Shown: positions 47,102 through 56,785, counted from the first letter of the stretch. The stretch is DNA of 59,154 bases from an uncultured Actinomycetes bacterium (GCA_903960135.1 CAJBZP010000087.1:1-59154); one strand, 5' to 3'. Program-made: numbers and translations. Notes: a model not told the origin generated them from the sequence alone.

Positions 47102-47512
47102 TTAGCCCAATTCTTCGCCGTAATTATTCCTCCCGGGGGTACCCCCGAGGACCCACAAGACCAGCAGGGCGATATTCCCGCAGGGTACGAGCAAGAGCAA
47201 TTGCAGCCAGCCTGACATCCCACGATCATGAAGCCGGCGACAGCCAACCGCATAGGTAGGCACCAGCAGGGCTAGCCCGATTAAAACTGCCAGCACGTAA
47301 AAAACCATGCCGACCACAAGAAGTGGCCCACTCGCCTGGCCGCCTGGGCTGCCGGCACTCGCGGCGAGCAGGAACCCCAGACCGATTAAGGCCACCACGA
47401 CAGTAACCAAGGTCTGGAACAGCATCCACCACCAAAACTCCGAGCGCTTCGCCCGTCCTTCGAAAGTTCCGTACTTTTCAAAGCAAGTGCGGACCGCGGT
47501 AGCGAAAGACAT
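47102..47512 (-). CDS. DUF805 membrane protein (paralogue 3)
   Basis: From ATG 47512 (GAGGAG upstream) the protein is 136 aa and begins MSFATAVRTCFEKYGTFEGR like its neighbours; the track's 55-residue extension runs into rplI and is not coding. It shows the CRRLHDRGMSGWLQLLLLVP loop and a C-terminal TPGRNNYGEELG. It is the most divergent copy and lies directly after rplI, so it may be reached by read-through from the ribosomal operon. Confidence 0.9.
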   Translation of the reverse strand: MSFATAVRTCFEKYGTFEGRAKRSEFWWWMLFQTLVTVVVALIGLGFLLAASAGSPGGQASGPLLVVGMVFYVLAVLIGLALLVPTYAVGCRRLHDRGMSGWLQLLLLVPCGNIALLVLWVLGGTPGRNNYGEELG

Positions 47513-47549
47513 TTTCAACTCCTCATCGGGCAGGCGAAGTAAATACTGG

Positions 47550-47996
47550 CTAGGCGACGACGACATCCAGTGTGACAACCGCGACCACATCAGGATGCAA
47601 TTGCACCCGGGCACTGTGCTTGCCCACTGTCTTGATCGCCTTTGGGATCTCGACCTTGCGCTTCTCGAGCACCACACCGCTTGAGTTCTTTACCGCCGCA
47701 ACGACATCTGCGGTAGTGATGGACCCGAAGAGTCGGCCCGTTTCACCCGCCCGTGAAGTTAAGGTCACGGTGAGGGCTTCAAGTTGCTGCTTGACCTCAT
47801 TGGCATGGTCCAGGCCCCGGATCTCGCGAACCTTGCGGGCGCGCTTGATCTGAGTCACCTGCTTTTCGCCACCCTTTGTCCAGCCAATTGCCAGGCCACG
47901 TGGCATTAGGTAGTTGCGGCCGTAACCATCTTTGACGGTGACCACATCGCCCGCGCCACCAAGGCCCGTGACTTCTTCAGTGAGAATCAGTTTCAT
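47550..47996 (-). CDS. rplI: 50S ribosomal protein L9
   Basis: 148 aa from ATG 47996 ([19 protein letters not shown]); the TTG two codons earlier is unlikely. The N-terminal rRNA-binding domain has [13 protein letters not shown], the long connecting helix follows, and the C-terminal domain contains [12 protein letters not shown]. Last gene of rpsF-ssb-rpsR-rplI. Confidence 0.97.
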   Translation of the reverse strand: MKLILTEEVTGLGGAGDVVTVKDGYGRNYLMPRGLAIGWTKGGEKQVTQIKRARKVREIRGLDHANEVKQQLEALTVTLTSRAGETGRLFGSITTADVVAAVKNSSGVVLEKRKVEIPKAIKTVGKHSARVQLHPDVVAVVTLDVVVA

Positions 47997-48007
47997 GATC
48001 AATTAAC

Positions 48008-48280
48008 CTATCGGGAAGTTGGGATGTAGGGCAGGAGTGCCATTTCGCGAGCGTTCTTGACGGCGGTTGCAACTGCGCGCTGCTGCTGCACTGTCAGACC
48101 AGTTACGCGACGTGCGCGAATCTTGCCGCGATCCGAAACGAACTTGCGCAGCAAGTTGACGTCCTTGTAATCAACAACCTTGACATCTGGCTTGAGAAGT
48201 GGCGTTACCTTCTTTAACGGCATTTTGTCGCTGGCGCGCATTGGGCGCCGCTTCGTGTCTTTTTCTCTGTCTCGTCCCAT
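48008..48280 (-). CDS. rpsR: 30S ribosomal protein S18
   Basis: 90 aa with the core [26 protein letters not shown] and the C-terminal ALLPYIP. The basic N-terminus ([15 protein letters not shown]) has no zinc-binding Cys set, so this is a Cys-free type. GGGAG precedes the ATG. Confidence 0.97.
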   Translation of the reverse strand: MGRDREKDTKRRPMRASDKMPLKKVTPLLKPDVKVVDYKDVNLLRKFVSDRGKIRARRVTGLTVQQQRAVATAVKNAREMALLPYIPTSR

Positions 48281-48350
48281 GCTTGGGTCGCTCCCTTTTT
48301 ATTGAGTCTGTGAGTGTTTTCTGTTTTGGTTTCTTAGCTTTGATTAAGAC

Positions 48351-48824
48351 TTAGAACGGGGGCTCATCGAGCGCTGCTCCGCTGGTGGCCCACGGATCGT
48401 CGGCCGGTGCACCGCCGCCGGTGTTGCCAGAGTTTTCACCAGGTGCGCCGCCTTGACGCGCGACGCGGTTTACCTTGGCCGTTGCGTAACGTAGAGCGGG
48501 GCCAACGTCTTCAACCTCGAGTTCCATCACCTGGCGCTTCTCGCCCTCGCGGGTCTCATAGGAACGTTGCTTCAACCGGCCAGAGACGATTACGCGGGTG
48601 CCCTTGGTCAGTGATTCGGCAACGTTCTCCGCATACTGGCGCCACACACTGCAACGCATGAATACGGTCTCGCCGTCTTTCCATTCGTTGGTGGTCTTGT
48701 CAAGAACGCGTGAGCTGGAGGCGACGGTGAATGAAGCAACCGCAGCACCACTTGGGGTGAAGCGCAGCTCCGGGTCATTGGTTAAGTTACCAATGACGGT
48801 CACGGTGATATCGCCGGCGGCCAT
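48351..48824 (-). CDS. ssb: Single-stranded DNA-binding protein
   Basis: 157 aa: an OB fold ([41 protein letters not shown]), a Gly-rich linker and the conserved acidic tip DEPPF used to recruit partner proteins. Its ATG overlaps the rpsF stop (TAATG). The linker is shorter than in many actinobacteria. Confidence 0.97.
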   Translation of the reverse strand: MAAGDITVTVIGNLTNDPELRFTPSGAAVASFTVASSSRVLDKTTNEWKDGETVFMRCSVWRQYAENVAESLTKGTRVIVSGRLKQRSYETREGEKRQVMELEVEDVGPALRYATAKVNRVARQGGAPGENSGNTGGGAPADDPWATSGAALDEPPF

Positions 48825-49129
48825 TACTTCGCTTCTTCTCTGACGTCTTCTGGGCGCATGACCTTGGTGCGCATCACGGCTTCGTTGAGACCAAGTTGGC
48901 GGTCCAGTTCGGCTACCGCCGTCGGAGTCGCCGTTAGGTTGATGACCGCGTAAATGCCCTCGGTCTTCTTATTGATCTCATAGGCCAACCGGCGCCGACC
49001 CCAGATATCAACGCGCTCGACACTGCCACCATCGCTCTTGACCACATTCAAAAATGTGTCAAGGCTCGGGGCAATTGTCTTTTCTTCTAGATCAGGGTCC
49101 AAAATGACCATGACTTCATAACGACGCAT
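48824..49129 (-). CDS. rpsF: 30S ribosomal protein S6
   Basis: 101 aa from ATG 49129 ([16 protein letters not shown]); the track's TTG at 49135 is two codons early. AAAGGAGGTG nine bases upstream is a near-perfect ribosome binding site. First gene of the ribosomal/ssb operon. Confidence 0.97.
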   Translation of the reverse strand: MRRYEVMVILDPDLEEKTIAPSLDTFLNVVKSDGGSVERVDIWGRRRLAYEINKKTEGIYAVINLTATPTAVAELDRQLGLNEAVMRTKVMRPEDVREEAK

Positions 49130-49380
49130 AGACAACCCACCTCCTTTGGACTAAACGGTCACGGTCGATCCGTGACAGGAGGGTTTCTGCGTGCCTGCGG
49201 TTTGGCGAAAAACCACTTCGCCAGGTTTCAGGGCCCCGCAAGAGTAGCGGTACCGAGGTCCTTTCCGGAAATCGGGGTTATCCACGCAGGGCTTGCCACG
49301 AGGTTGGGCCAGCCGTCTCCTGAAATCTGCCAGCCTCGCTCGGGCATGGGCCGCCGAGCCACGCGCCGTAGGCTGAGCCC

Positions 49381-50166
49381 ATGCGGATAGCGACATGGAA
49401 CGTTAATTCCGTGACCGCGCGGCTGCCCCGGGTTCTCCAGTGGTTGGCGGCGAACCAGCCCGACGTGTTGGCACTACAAGAACTTAAGTGCACCGACGCT
49501 GCCTTCCCAACCATGGATATCTCGGCTTTGGGGTATGAAGTTGCCTCACATGGCACCGGCCGGTGGAACGGTGTCGCGCTACTCAGCCGAATAGGCCTGG
49601 TCGACGTCACCCGCGGCCTCGTTGACCAGCCGCAATACGAAGGTGCCGACGAACCTCGAGCCATCGCAGCCACCTGTGGTGGCGTTCGCGTCTGGAGCAT
49701 CTACGTGCCCAACGGGCGCGAACCTGGGCATGATCACTACCAATACAAACTCAATTGGTTAGGCGCACTCGAAGTGACAATCGGTCAGGAGCTATCAGCT
49801 GCCCCGACCCGTCCACTCGCGGTCATCGGCGACTACAACGTCGCCCCAACCGATGAGGACGTCTGGGATATCAGCCAGTTCAGCGAGAGTACCCACGTCA
49901 CGGCGCCGGAGCGCGCAGCTTTAGCGAAATTACGCTCAACTGGTTTAACTGAAGTGGTGCCTCGCGCCCTGAAGGGATATCCATTCACCTTCTGGGATTA
50001 CCGCCAAGCCGCATTCGGTCGCGGATGGGGTATGCGGATCGATTTGGTTTATGCGAACGAACCATTCGCTGCACAAGTAACTGATGCCTATGTCGATCGC
50101 GAGGAGCGCAAAGGTAAAGGTGCCTCTGATCACGCACCCGTCGTCGTCGACCTGGATCTTGATTGA
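49381..50166 (+). CDS. xthA: Exodeoxyribonuclease III (AP endonuclease)
   Basis: 261 aa EEP-fold nuclease: MRIATWNVNSVTARLPRVLQW, LALQELKCTDAAFP (metal Glu), GRWNGVALLSR, VIGDYNVAPTDEDVWD and the C-terminal ASDHAPVVVDL. It repairs abasic sites and removes 3' blocks. Divergent from rpsF over ~250 bp that otherwise hold nothing I recognise. Confidence 0.95.
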   Translation: MRIATWNVNSVTARLPRVLQWLAANQPDVLALQELKCTDAAFPTMDISALGYEVASHGTGRWNGVALLSRIGLVDVTRGLVDQPQYEGADEPRAIAATCGGVRVWSIYVPNGREPGHDHYQYKLNWLGALEVTIGQELSAAPTRPLAVIGDYNVAPTDEDVWDISQFSESTHVTAPERAALAKLRSTGLTEVVPRALKGYPFTFWDYRQAAFGRGWGMRIDLVYANEPFAAQVTDAYVDREERKGKGASDHAPVVVDLDLD

Positions 50167-50167
50167 C

Positions 50168-51322
50168 ATGTCATTAGTTGTCCGAATCATTACCGCGAGA
50201 CAACATCGCGAGTGGATTGCCGCCAGGCCGTCGGTTTCATTCTTGCAATTACCCGAATGGGGAGAGGTGAAAGTCGGTTGGACTTCGGAGTCCCTTGGTT
50301 GGTTTGATGGCGGCCGCCTCGTTGGCGCCGGCCTTGTGCTCTATCGGTCAATCCCAAAACTGAAAATCCGCAGCCTCGCTTATCTACCCGAGGGCCCGGA
50401 CATTGACTGGCTGCGCGAGCGCGTACCAGCGGCCACCTTGGATGACTGGCTAAACCCGCTGCTCGCGCACTGCAAATCCCGTGGTGCCTTTGTGTTGAAG
50501 ATGGGACCGGCAATCGCTACTCGACGCTGGCAAAGTGACACCATCAAGTCTGCTATCGCTGATCGCACTGCCGGCTCACCCAACCCTGCGGACCGGATCA
50601 GCGATCTGGTCGCCGACTGGCATTCGACAAGGGCCTTACAAGTTGCCGAGCAACTGCAAGCGCGGGGCTGGCTGCAAGAAGGCGGCGATGAAGCCGGCTT
50701 TGGTGATGTGCAACCCCGCTATGTTTTTCAACTGAATCTGGTCAATAGGTCACTTGGCGAGATATTCGGTGACTTCAATCAATTGTGGCGGCGAAATATT
50801 AGGAAGTCGGAGAAGGCTGGAGTTGAGGTAGCGCGAGGGGATTATTCAGATCTGGCTGCCTTTCACGCTATATATGTCGAGACCGCTAGGCGCGATCATT
50901 TCACCCCCAGAGGTCTTGCCTACTTTGAGCGCATGTGGCAACAACTCAATGATCAGGAACCAGAGCGCCTAACTTTGTATCTGGCCAACTACGAAGGTCA
51001 TGTTGCCGCGGCCACCTTGATGATTCGTGTTGGTAACCACGCTTGGTACTCCTACGGGGCTTCGACTACAGCCGACCGAGATGTGCGTCCGTCAAATGCC
51101 CTGCAATGGCGAATGATCACCGACGCGCACAAATCCGGCTGCGAAATTTTCGATCTTCGAGGGATAGCTGACACGTTAAACCCGGAGAGCCAGTTATTTG
51201 GGTTGGTGCAATTCAAATTAGGTACCGGAGGTTTCGCTCAGGAGTATGTTGGCGAGTGGGACTACGTCCTGCGCGGTGCCTGGGCTAAGGGTTACCGCGT
51301 GTACCAAAGTCGTCGCGGATAA
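50168..51322 (+). CDS. FemAB-family aminoacyltransferase (peptidoglycan bridge/ lipid II modification)
   Basis: 384 aa from ATG 50168, one base after the exonuclease stop; the track ORF extends 28 codons into that gene. Two GNAT-like domains are visible: FLQLPEWGEVK at the N-terminus, and LWRRNIRKSEKAGVEVARG with the C-terminal NALQWRMITDAHKSGCEIFDLRGI and GLVQFKLGTGGFAQEYVGEWD. FemX/FemAB enzymes add amino acids from tRNA to lipid II. The downstream alanine-racemase-like gene (12 bp on) suggests a linked wall step. Confidence 0.9.
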   Translation: MSLVVRIITARQHREWIAARPSVSFLQLPEWGEVKVGWTSESLGWFDGGRLVGAGLVLYRSIPKLKIRSLAYLPEGPDIDWLRERVPAATLDDWLNPLLAHCKSRGAFVLKMGPAIATRRWQSDTIKSAIADRTAGSPNPADRISDLVADWHSTRALQVAEQLQARGWLQEGGDEAGFGDVQPRYVFQLNLVNRSLGEIFGDFNQLWRRNIRKSEKAGVEVARGDYSDLAAFHAIYVETARRDHFTPRGLAYFERMWQQLNDQEPERLTLYLANYEGHVAAATLMIRVGNHAWYSYGASTTADRDVRPSNALQWRMITDAHKSGCEIFDLRGIADTLNPESQLFGLVQFKLGTGGFAQEYVGEWDYVLRGAWAKGYRVYQSRRG

Positions 51323-51333
51323 GGGGGAGCAAA

Positions 51334-52500
51334 GTGTCCTTCACCCTCAAAGTTGATGCCACTAAGTGGCGCGACCACCTTTCTGCAGTTAACGAGGCAG
51401 CAAAGCGAACCACCGGATCCAATGCCGTTGGGGTTATCAAGGGCAACGGCTACGGGTTCGGTCAGTCCTTGCTCGCCAACGAGGCCGATCGACTGGGCCT
51501 TGACACCGTTGCGGTCGGCACCGTATTCGAGATCGACGAAGTGCTCAATGATTTTTATGGTGACGTTATTGTGCTCGAGCCATTTGAGCCTCGCGATCTC
51601 GCTGCGGCAACCGCTTGGTGGATGGCCGGCCAGCGGCACGATGCATCTCGGCTTGTGCGTACCGTCTCAAGTGAGAGCGCACTGCGAGCTTTGATTGACG
51701 GCCCCGGTGCGGTGCGCATCTTGCTAGAGGCTCAGACCTCCATGCATCGTTTCGGCTTCAGTGAGTCAGATCTGCTTCGCAGCCTCTCTGACCCCGCTGT
51801 CCGCGCGGCACTTTCTAGTGGCCACGTTCAGGTACTTGGCCTATCGCTGCACCTGCCGTTGGAGCAACCTGCCGACGAGGTAAGCATTCAGGGGATGGCC
51901 AGTGGCACGGCGCGAGTCCGCGAGGTCACCCGGTGGGCCGGACTCTGGCAAGCCGAGACCGCAGTTTGGAGTGGCTCCCACGCACCCGCGAGCACCCTTT
52001 GGGTTTCCCACCTGGACGACTCCGAGTTGGCCGCGGTCGCCCGAACCGCCGACGAGTTGGCAATTCGTGCCCGCACCGGCACTCGCCTTTGGCTCGGTAC
52101 GCGGCCCGCGTTAGCGGTCACGGGCACCGTGCTCGCGGTGCACCCGCTGCCAAGTGGCACACATATTGGTTACCGGCAACGCACCGGCCCGAAGGACAGC
52201 ACCCTCATAGTTGTCTCCGGTGGCACGGCCCACGGCATCGGTCTGGCGGCCCCGACACCTGCGGCCTCCCTTCGGCAACGGGCCGTTACCGCTGGCACCG
52301 GTGTCCTCGACGCGGCCGGGCGCGCACTTTCACCATTTAGTTGGGCCGGTAGTAGGCGTTGGTTTGCCGAGCCACCCCACCAGCATCACTCGATGCTATG
52401 GCTGCCCCGCGGGTGCGTTATCCCTGCAGTAGGCGATCAAGTTCCGGCCGAAGTGCGATTTACTACCTCGCGATTTGATGCCGTGATCGGGTTCGACTAG
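51334..52500 (+). CDS. Alanine racemase-like PLP protein (divergent)
   Basis: 388 aa, GTG start with GGGGGAG upstream. The N-terminal TIM barrel has the PLP Lys in VGVIKGNGYGFG (VxKANAYGHG in true Alr), and IGYRQRT matches the loop bearing the catalytic Tyr of Alr. The C-terminal beta domain departs from the norm: the usual GYADG and SMDQ motifs read SGGTAHGIG and HHSMLWLP. So it is an Alr paralogue whose racemase activity is uncertain. Coupled to the FemAB gene. Confidence 0.85.
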   Translation: MSFTLKVDATKWRDHLSAVNEAAKRTTGSNAVGVIKGNGYGFGQSLLANEADRLGLDTVAVGTVFEIDEVLNDFYGDVIVLEPFEPRDLAAATAWWMAGQRHDASRLVRTVSSESALRALIDGPGAVRILLEAQTSMHRFGFSESDLLRSLSDPAVRAALSSGHVQVLGLSLHLPLEQPADEVSIQGMASGTARVREVTRWAGLWQAETAVWSGSHAPASTLWVSHLDDSELAAVARTADELAIRARTGTRLWLGTRPALAVTGTVLAVHPLPSGTHIGYRQRTGPKDSTLIVVSGGTAHGIGLAAPTPAASLRQRAVTAGTGVLDAAGRALSPFSWAGSRRWFAEPPHQHHSMLWLPRGCVIPAVGDQVPAEVRFTTSRFDAVIGFD

Positions 52501-52504
52501 GTAC

Positions 52505-53896
52505 TCACGCACGCCTAAGCGTGAAGACGTCTGCAGACTTGTCGTAAGGGCCGCCACCGGGATCATCGGCATCTTCGGTAAACCCATCACTGCGAACCGG
52601 ATCATGTTCAGGTTGGACGATGTCACGAATTACCATGATGGCGAAATAGCTTGTCGCCGCAATATGCACGAGAATTGCCAATGCGTACCACTGTTGGGTT
52701 AAACCCTTCACATCCGCATTTCCGTAGCCGACCAAGAACCACCACACCGCGACGAAGTAGATAACTTCGCCCACCTGCCAAATTATGAAGTCTCGCCACT
52801 TCGGCCTTGCTAATACCGCCAGGGGGATCAACCAAAGCACGTACTGCGGCGAATAGACCTTGTTCGTCACCGCAAATGCCGCGATGATCAAGAAAAGTAA
52901 CTGCGCCAGTCGCGGTCGCCGCTTCGCGCGCAGAGCAAGGATGGCGATCGCAAGACACATAACTAGGAAGCAGCCTGTCGCCACCATGTTCAAGATTTCA
53001 TTTGAAACATTTGGTAACTCCAACTGGCTGAGCGCGAACCAAAATGACCCGAAATCCTGGCCGCGGCTCTGACTGAATGTGTAGAAGAAAGCCCAGCCAT
53101 CAAAATTGCCGACGATGAACGGTACGTTCACCATCAACCAAGTCAATACCGTGCCACCCACCAGCGCCGCGAACGGCCGCCACTTGCCAGAGCGCATCGT
53201 CAACACCAAGAAGGCACCGAGGAACAGCAAGGGATAAAACTTTGCGGCAACTGCAAGGCCAAGTAGGAGGCCGGCCGCAAACGGTCGGTTGCGCGACCAC
53301 AGCAGCAGTGCGATGCCGGCGAATGCCAGTGGCAGTAGATCCCAGTTGATAGTGGCTGCAAGTAGCACGCCGGGGGCTAAAGCGAACATCGCTGCGTCCC
53401 ATGGGCGCCGACGCACCGTAAGTGCCGTAGCGACAACGGCGACCACGAGTGGGATGAAAAGCAAAACGACGTTAACGTCGAAGAAGACAGTGCTCGCGGG
53501 CATACTCGGCACGATGGCCGTGATAACCCGAGTGATCATCGCCGCCACCTGCATAAAGATGCCGGTTATCACTGGGTATTCAAGTGGTGTTTGACCCGGC
53601 ATGGTCTGCAGATAAGGCAAGAGACCGTCAGCGAACCCGCGAAGTGAAAACAGCGGCGGGATATCCGAGTAGCAAAGGTGCTCGTAGTTCTCCGGCGACA
53701 CCCAACCGCTATTTCGGCAGGAGAGATCAAGAACATAGCCGATGGCATAGACGCTGGCCGAGAGGGCAATCAGTACCCGAATGGGGTTCCACCAATTGTT
53801 CTTACTTCGAAAGCTCCCGATCGGACCACCGATCGAACCACTTGCATCAGCGGCAATCGAGTCAGCGTGTGAGGGCTCGACAATCTGATTGGTCAT
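52505..53896 (-). CDS. GT87-family polyprenol-phosphate-dependent glycosyltransferase
   Basis: A 463 aa polytopic membrane protein (about ten helices) of the GT87/DUF2029 class, members of which are mannosyl- or arabinosyltransferases in actinobacterial envelopes. Visible: YPVITGIFMQ (after the first loop), WDLLPLAFAGIALLLW, KFYPLLFLGAFL and VYSPQYVLWLIPL. A charged cytosolic tail follows. Its ATG overlaps the ponA stop (ATGA); the same pair occurs as Rv0050-Rv0051 in M. tuberculosis. Confidence 0.88.
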   Translation of the reverse strand: MTNQIVEPSHADSIAADASGSIGGPIGSFRSKNNWWNPIRVLIALSASVYAIGYVLDLSCRNSGWVSPENYEHLCYSDIPPLFSLRGFADGLLPYLQTMPGQTPLEYPVITGIFMQVAAMITRVITAIVPSMPASTVFFDVNVVLLFIPLVVAVVATALTVRRRPWDAAMFALAPGVLLAATINWDLLPLAFAGIALLLWSRNRPFAAGLLLGLAVAAKFYPLLFLGAFLVLTMRSGKWRPFAALVGGTVLTWLMVNVPFIVGNFDGWAFFYTFSQSRGQDFGSFWFALSQLELPNVSNEILNMVATGCFLVMCLAIAILALRAKRRPRLAQLLFLIIAAFAVTNKVYSPQYVLWLIPLAVLARPKWRDFIIWQVGEVIYFVAVWWFLVGYGNADVKGLTQQWYALAILVHIAATSYFAIMVIRDIVQPEHDPVRSDGFTEDADDPGGGPYDKSADVFTLRRA

Positions 53897-56085
53897 CCAG
53901 GCACCGCCTCGTCAATAGGCGGCGCTGGTGGGCCATCACTTGGTGCCGGGGCCTCCCCCGGATCAGGTGCGATCTCATCACCGGGCGAAATTGGCTCCGG
54001 CGCACTCTCAGTTGGTATTGGCTCGGTACTGGCGGAAGCTTCAACCGTGGGTTCCGGGCCGAACTCCATCACGCTCGGCGTCGGACAGTAGGAGGGTACC
54101 GGCGTGCCGTCGGTGGGCATGATCAATGGGCAGTCGGGTGCTTTTGTCAGCTCGCCGGTCGGCGCAGCGAACTGGAGTACGGGCTCATTTTGCAGCGCAG
54201 CGGTCATGAATGCGGTCCAGATTGCGGCCGGATACGAGCCACCGGTCACCGTATCCAAGCCACCGGTACCCGAAAGCGAAACCGGTAGCCCACTTGCGTC
54301 CTCTTTTGCCATCAGAACAGCGGTCGCCAATTGTGGGGTGTACCCAACAAACCACGCACTCTTGTTTTCATCAGTAGTTCCGGTCTTCGCTGCTGCCGGG
54401 CGCCCAAGTTTTTGTGCGGCAAATGCGGTGCCGTCGGTCACTACCTTGTTTAATGTGTAGCTCACACTGTTGGCGATCTCGGGTTCGAATGCCGCAATCG
54501 TCTTTGGTTGGTACTCATATAGCAAGCCCCCGTTGAAACCCAGCACCGACTTAATATAGGTCGTCTCGGCCTGCACGCCACTCGCGGCGAAAGTGGCGTA
54601 CGCATTAGCCATACTCAACCCAGACGGTGACGCGGTGCCGAGCACGAACGTTAAATCCAAGCTGTCGAGATTTAGACCAGGCGTGGTCTCAGGAACACCA
54701 GCACGGATTGCCGAATCGGCCACCGCATCCACACCGACTTCTGACTCCAACTGCACATAGGCGCTGTTGATGCTGAACTCGGTCGCTTGCAGCAGCGTCA
54801 CCGGGCCGTAAGACTTATCACCATAGTTCGAAAATGTGTAGCCGTTGACCGTCGATGGCGAATCACCGTTCAACTCAGTGCCAAGTGGCACCCCTTGCTC
54901 AAATGCTGCAGCCAGGGCAAAGGGTTTGAATGTCGACCCGGCTTGCGCGAATTCTCTGGTGGCATTGTTGATCTGATCATCGATGAAGTTCTTGCCCGCA
55001 TACATAGCTACTACTTCACCGGTGCCCGGCCGGACCGCTGCTAAACCGATGCGCAGGCCCTCGGTGTTGGCGTCCGGGCCCGACTTGCGAACCGCGATGG
55101 TCGCGGCTTTTTGTGCAGCCTGATCGAAAGTCGATGTGATGCGAAGTCCGCCGCGTTGAATCTCAGTCTCGTCAAAGCCTAAGTCGATTAGTTGGTCGGT
55201 GACGGCTTGCAGTAAGAACCCGGTTTGCCCACCGAGGCGGTTGCCGGCTCTTTGCTCATTGATCTCCGGGAACCTGGCCGCCTTGCGCTGTTGCGGAGTC
55301 AGCCAGCCCTGCTCAACCATGGAATCCAGAACATAAGTCCATCGGGCCTTTAACGCAGGCAGATTGTCCTCGGGCGCTAAGCCATTTGGTGATTTGATGA
55401 CGGCAGCAAGTACTGCCGCCTGTGAAACATCAAGGTTCTCCACGGTAGTACCGAAGTACGCGATCGAGGCGGCTTCAATTCCGTACGCGCCGCGGCCGAA
55501 GTAGATGGTGTTCAGGTAATCCTCGAGGATCTGATCCTTGGAGACAACGGTCTCCAATTTGAAGGCGAGAAGTAGTTCCTTTGCCTTGCGACTCCACGAC
55601 CTATCCTGAGTTAAGTATGCGTTCTTCGCGTATTGCTGAGTGATGGTGGAGCCACCTTGGGTTGACCCACCCTGCAAGTTGTTTAGCACCGCGCGCCCGA
55701 TCCCAAGTGGCGAAATCCCGCCATGCTCATAGAAGGAGCGGTCTTCAGCGGCGAGTACCGCATGTTGTGCATCGAGTGGAACATCAGCGAGCGCCACACT
55801 GCGCCGCGTGGCTTCACCGAGGCGACCTAGTTCGGTCTGACCGTCGGCCCAATAGACGATGGTCGCCTCACTCGTTGAAACTTCATTGGGCGACGGCACG
55901 GTGGTAAGTGATACCGCCAGCGCGAATGCGCCGACGCCGAGTGCCGCCAGCACCACAAAAATAATGATGAGGCCCCGTAACCAGTGCCGCTTTCGCTTCT
56001 TGGGGCGACTACTCGCAGGTGGAGCCGGGCGCGATTTCACCGCCTTGTTCGCGGTCTTCTTCGCGGGCTGGCGAGGGGTGCTCAC
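53893..56085 (-). CDS. ponA: Class A penicillin-binding protein (transglycosylase/transpeptidase)
   Basis: 730 aa: basic cytosolic N-terminus, one membrane anchor (~35-58), GT51 domain (AAEDRSFYEHGGISPLG, GGSTITQQYAKN, YLNTIYFGRGAYGIEAAS) and transpeptidase domain with STFK (AGSTFKPFAL), SxN (FSINSAY) and KTG (AAKTGTTDENKSAW). The C-terminal ~90 residues are rich in Pro/Glu/Ser. It polymerises and cross-links peptidoglycan. GTG start with GAGG upstream. First gene of the ponA-GT87 unit. Confidence 0.96.
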   Translation of the reverse strand: MSTPRQPAKKTANKAVKSRPAPPASSRPKKRKRHWLRGLIIIFVVLAALGVGAFALAVSLTTVPSPNEVSTSEATIVYWADGQTELGRLGEATRRSVALADVPLDAQHAVLAAEDRSFYEHGGISPLGIGRAVLNNLQGGSTQGGSTITQQYAKNAYLTQDRSWSRKAKELLLAFKLETVVSKDQILEDYLNTIYFGRGAYGIEAASIAYFGTTVENLDVSQAAVLAAVIKSPNGLAPEDNLPALKARWTYVLDSMVEQGWLTPQQRKAARFPEINEQRAGNRLGGQTGFLLQAVTDQLIDLGFDETEIQRGGLRITSTFDQAAQKAATIAVRKSGPDANTEGLRIGLAAVRPGTGEVVAMYAGKNFIDDQINNATREFAQAGSTFKPFALAAAFEQGVPLGTELNGDSPSTVNGYTFSNYGDKSYGPVTLLQATEFSINSAYVQLESEVGVDAVADSAIRAGVPETTPGLNLDSLDLTFVLGTASPSGLSMANAYATFAASGVQAETTYIKSVLGFNGGLLYEYQPKTIAAFEPEIANSVSYTLNKVVTDGTAFAAQKLGRPAAAKTGTTDENKSAWFVGYTPQLATAVLMAKEDASGLPVSLSGTGGLDTVTGGSYPAAIWTAFMTAALQNEPVLQFAAPTGELTKAPDCPLIMPTDGTPVPSYCPTPSVMEFGPEPTVEASASTEPIPTESAPEPISPGDEIAPDPGEAPAPSDGPPAPPIDEAVPG

Positions 56086-56134
56086 GGTGACCTCACTGAC
56101 GGGGAAGGTTCAGGTCGGCCCCACTAAGGCTGAC

Positions 56135-56656
56135 CTAGGCCTCCATGAGATCACGGGGGGCCGCCAAAGCGCGCCGCGGCACACCGTCACCGAGGACATA
56201 GGACTTAGTCAGGTAGTTCCAGTGGCAGCGCTGGCAGACCTCAACTACGTAGACCTTGAATCGGCCGAACTGGGTTGCCATCGCCCCCAGCTCATCACTT
56301 CGTCGGACCCGACCGGAGTAGGGCCCGAGTTCGTCGCCATACACGTAGGTGACAGTGACAAAGCCCTGATCACGGCAAACCGGGCACGGCAGGGCCGTTA
56401 GTTCACCGTGGAATTTGGCCGCACGCAGCAGGTAGGTGTCGGCGTCGCAGAACTCGCTGCTCAAGGCCCCGCCGTTGAAGAAGGTGTGCAGTGCACTTCG
56501 CCGTTGCAGTGCGAAGTCGACAACCGACCGAGGTGCCGCCGGGTCTGAGACGTCCTCCGGCTCAGCTACTGGTTCGCGCCTACTTGACGTATTGCCCTTA
56601 CCGGGCTCACCGCGGACGACACTGCCCCGCACACCGGAACGTCTGGGCACGGCCAC
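56135..56656 (-). CDS. DUF5318 zinc-ribbon-like protein
   Basis: 173 aa. The conserved part starts about residue 44 (VVDFALQRRSAL, CDADTYLLRAAKFHGE) and has two CxxC pairs (CPVCRD, CQRCHW), a likely zinc site, with YVYGDELGPYSGRVR between. The first ~43 residues are low-complexity, so a later start cannot be excluded; the track's GTG is kept. Function unknown, but the gene sits beside ponA throughout Actinobacteria. Confidence 0.9.
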   Translation of the reverse strand: MAVPRRSGVRGSVVRGEPGKGNTSSRREPVAEPEDVSDPAAPRSVVDFALQRRSALHTFFNGGALSSEFCDADTYLLRAAKFHGELTALPCPVCRDQGFVTVTYVYGDELGPYSGRVRRSDELGAMATQFGRFKVYVVEVCQRCHWNYLTKSYVLGDGVPRRALAAPRDLMEA

Positions 56657-56756
56657 AAGCCCAGATCCTACGCGATGTTTGGGCTACCGGCCCCGGAGCA
56701 CCGCCAACCGCCGGAGCGCGGGCCACCCGTGCGGGAGCGGCTTTAGGCTGTTGACG

Positions 56757-56777
56757 GATATATCGTGGCGATATATC
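56757..56777. promoter_or_regulatory. PadR operator-like perfect inverted repeat
   Basis: GATATATCG-TGG-CGATATATC is a perfect 9-3-9 inverted repeat. It ends eight bases before the proposed GTG start of the PadR gene, and its right arm contains TATATC where a -10 box would lie for a leaderless mRNA. AT-rich ATAT/CGATAT palindromes are typical PadR targets, so autorepression of padR-ino1 is likely. Confidence 0.75.
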
Positions 56778-56785
56778 GTAGACAG

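Noticed and set aside
47513-47677. 55-residue extension of DUF805 paralogue 3
   Set aside because: It overlaps rplI out of frame; ATG 47512 has a good ribosome binding site and matches paralogue starts.
53584-54288. 234-aa plus-strand ORF across the GT87/ponA junction
   Set aside because: Arg/Trp/Ser-rich antisense shadow of two well-supported genes.
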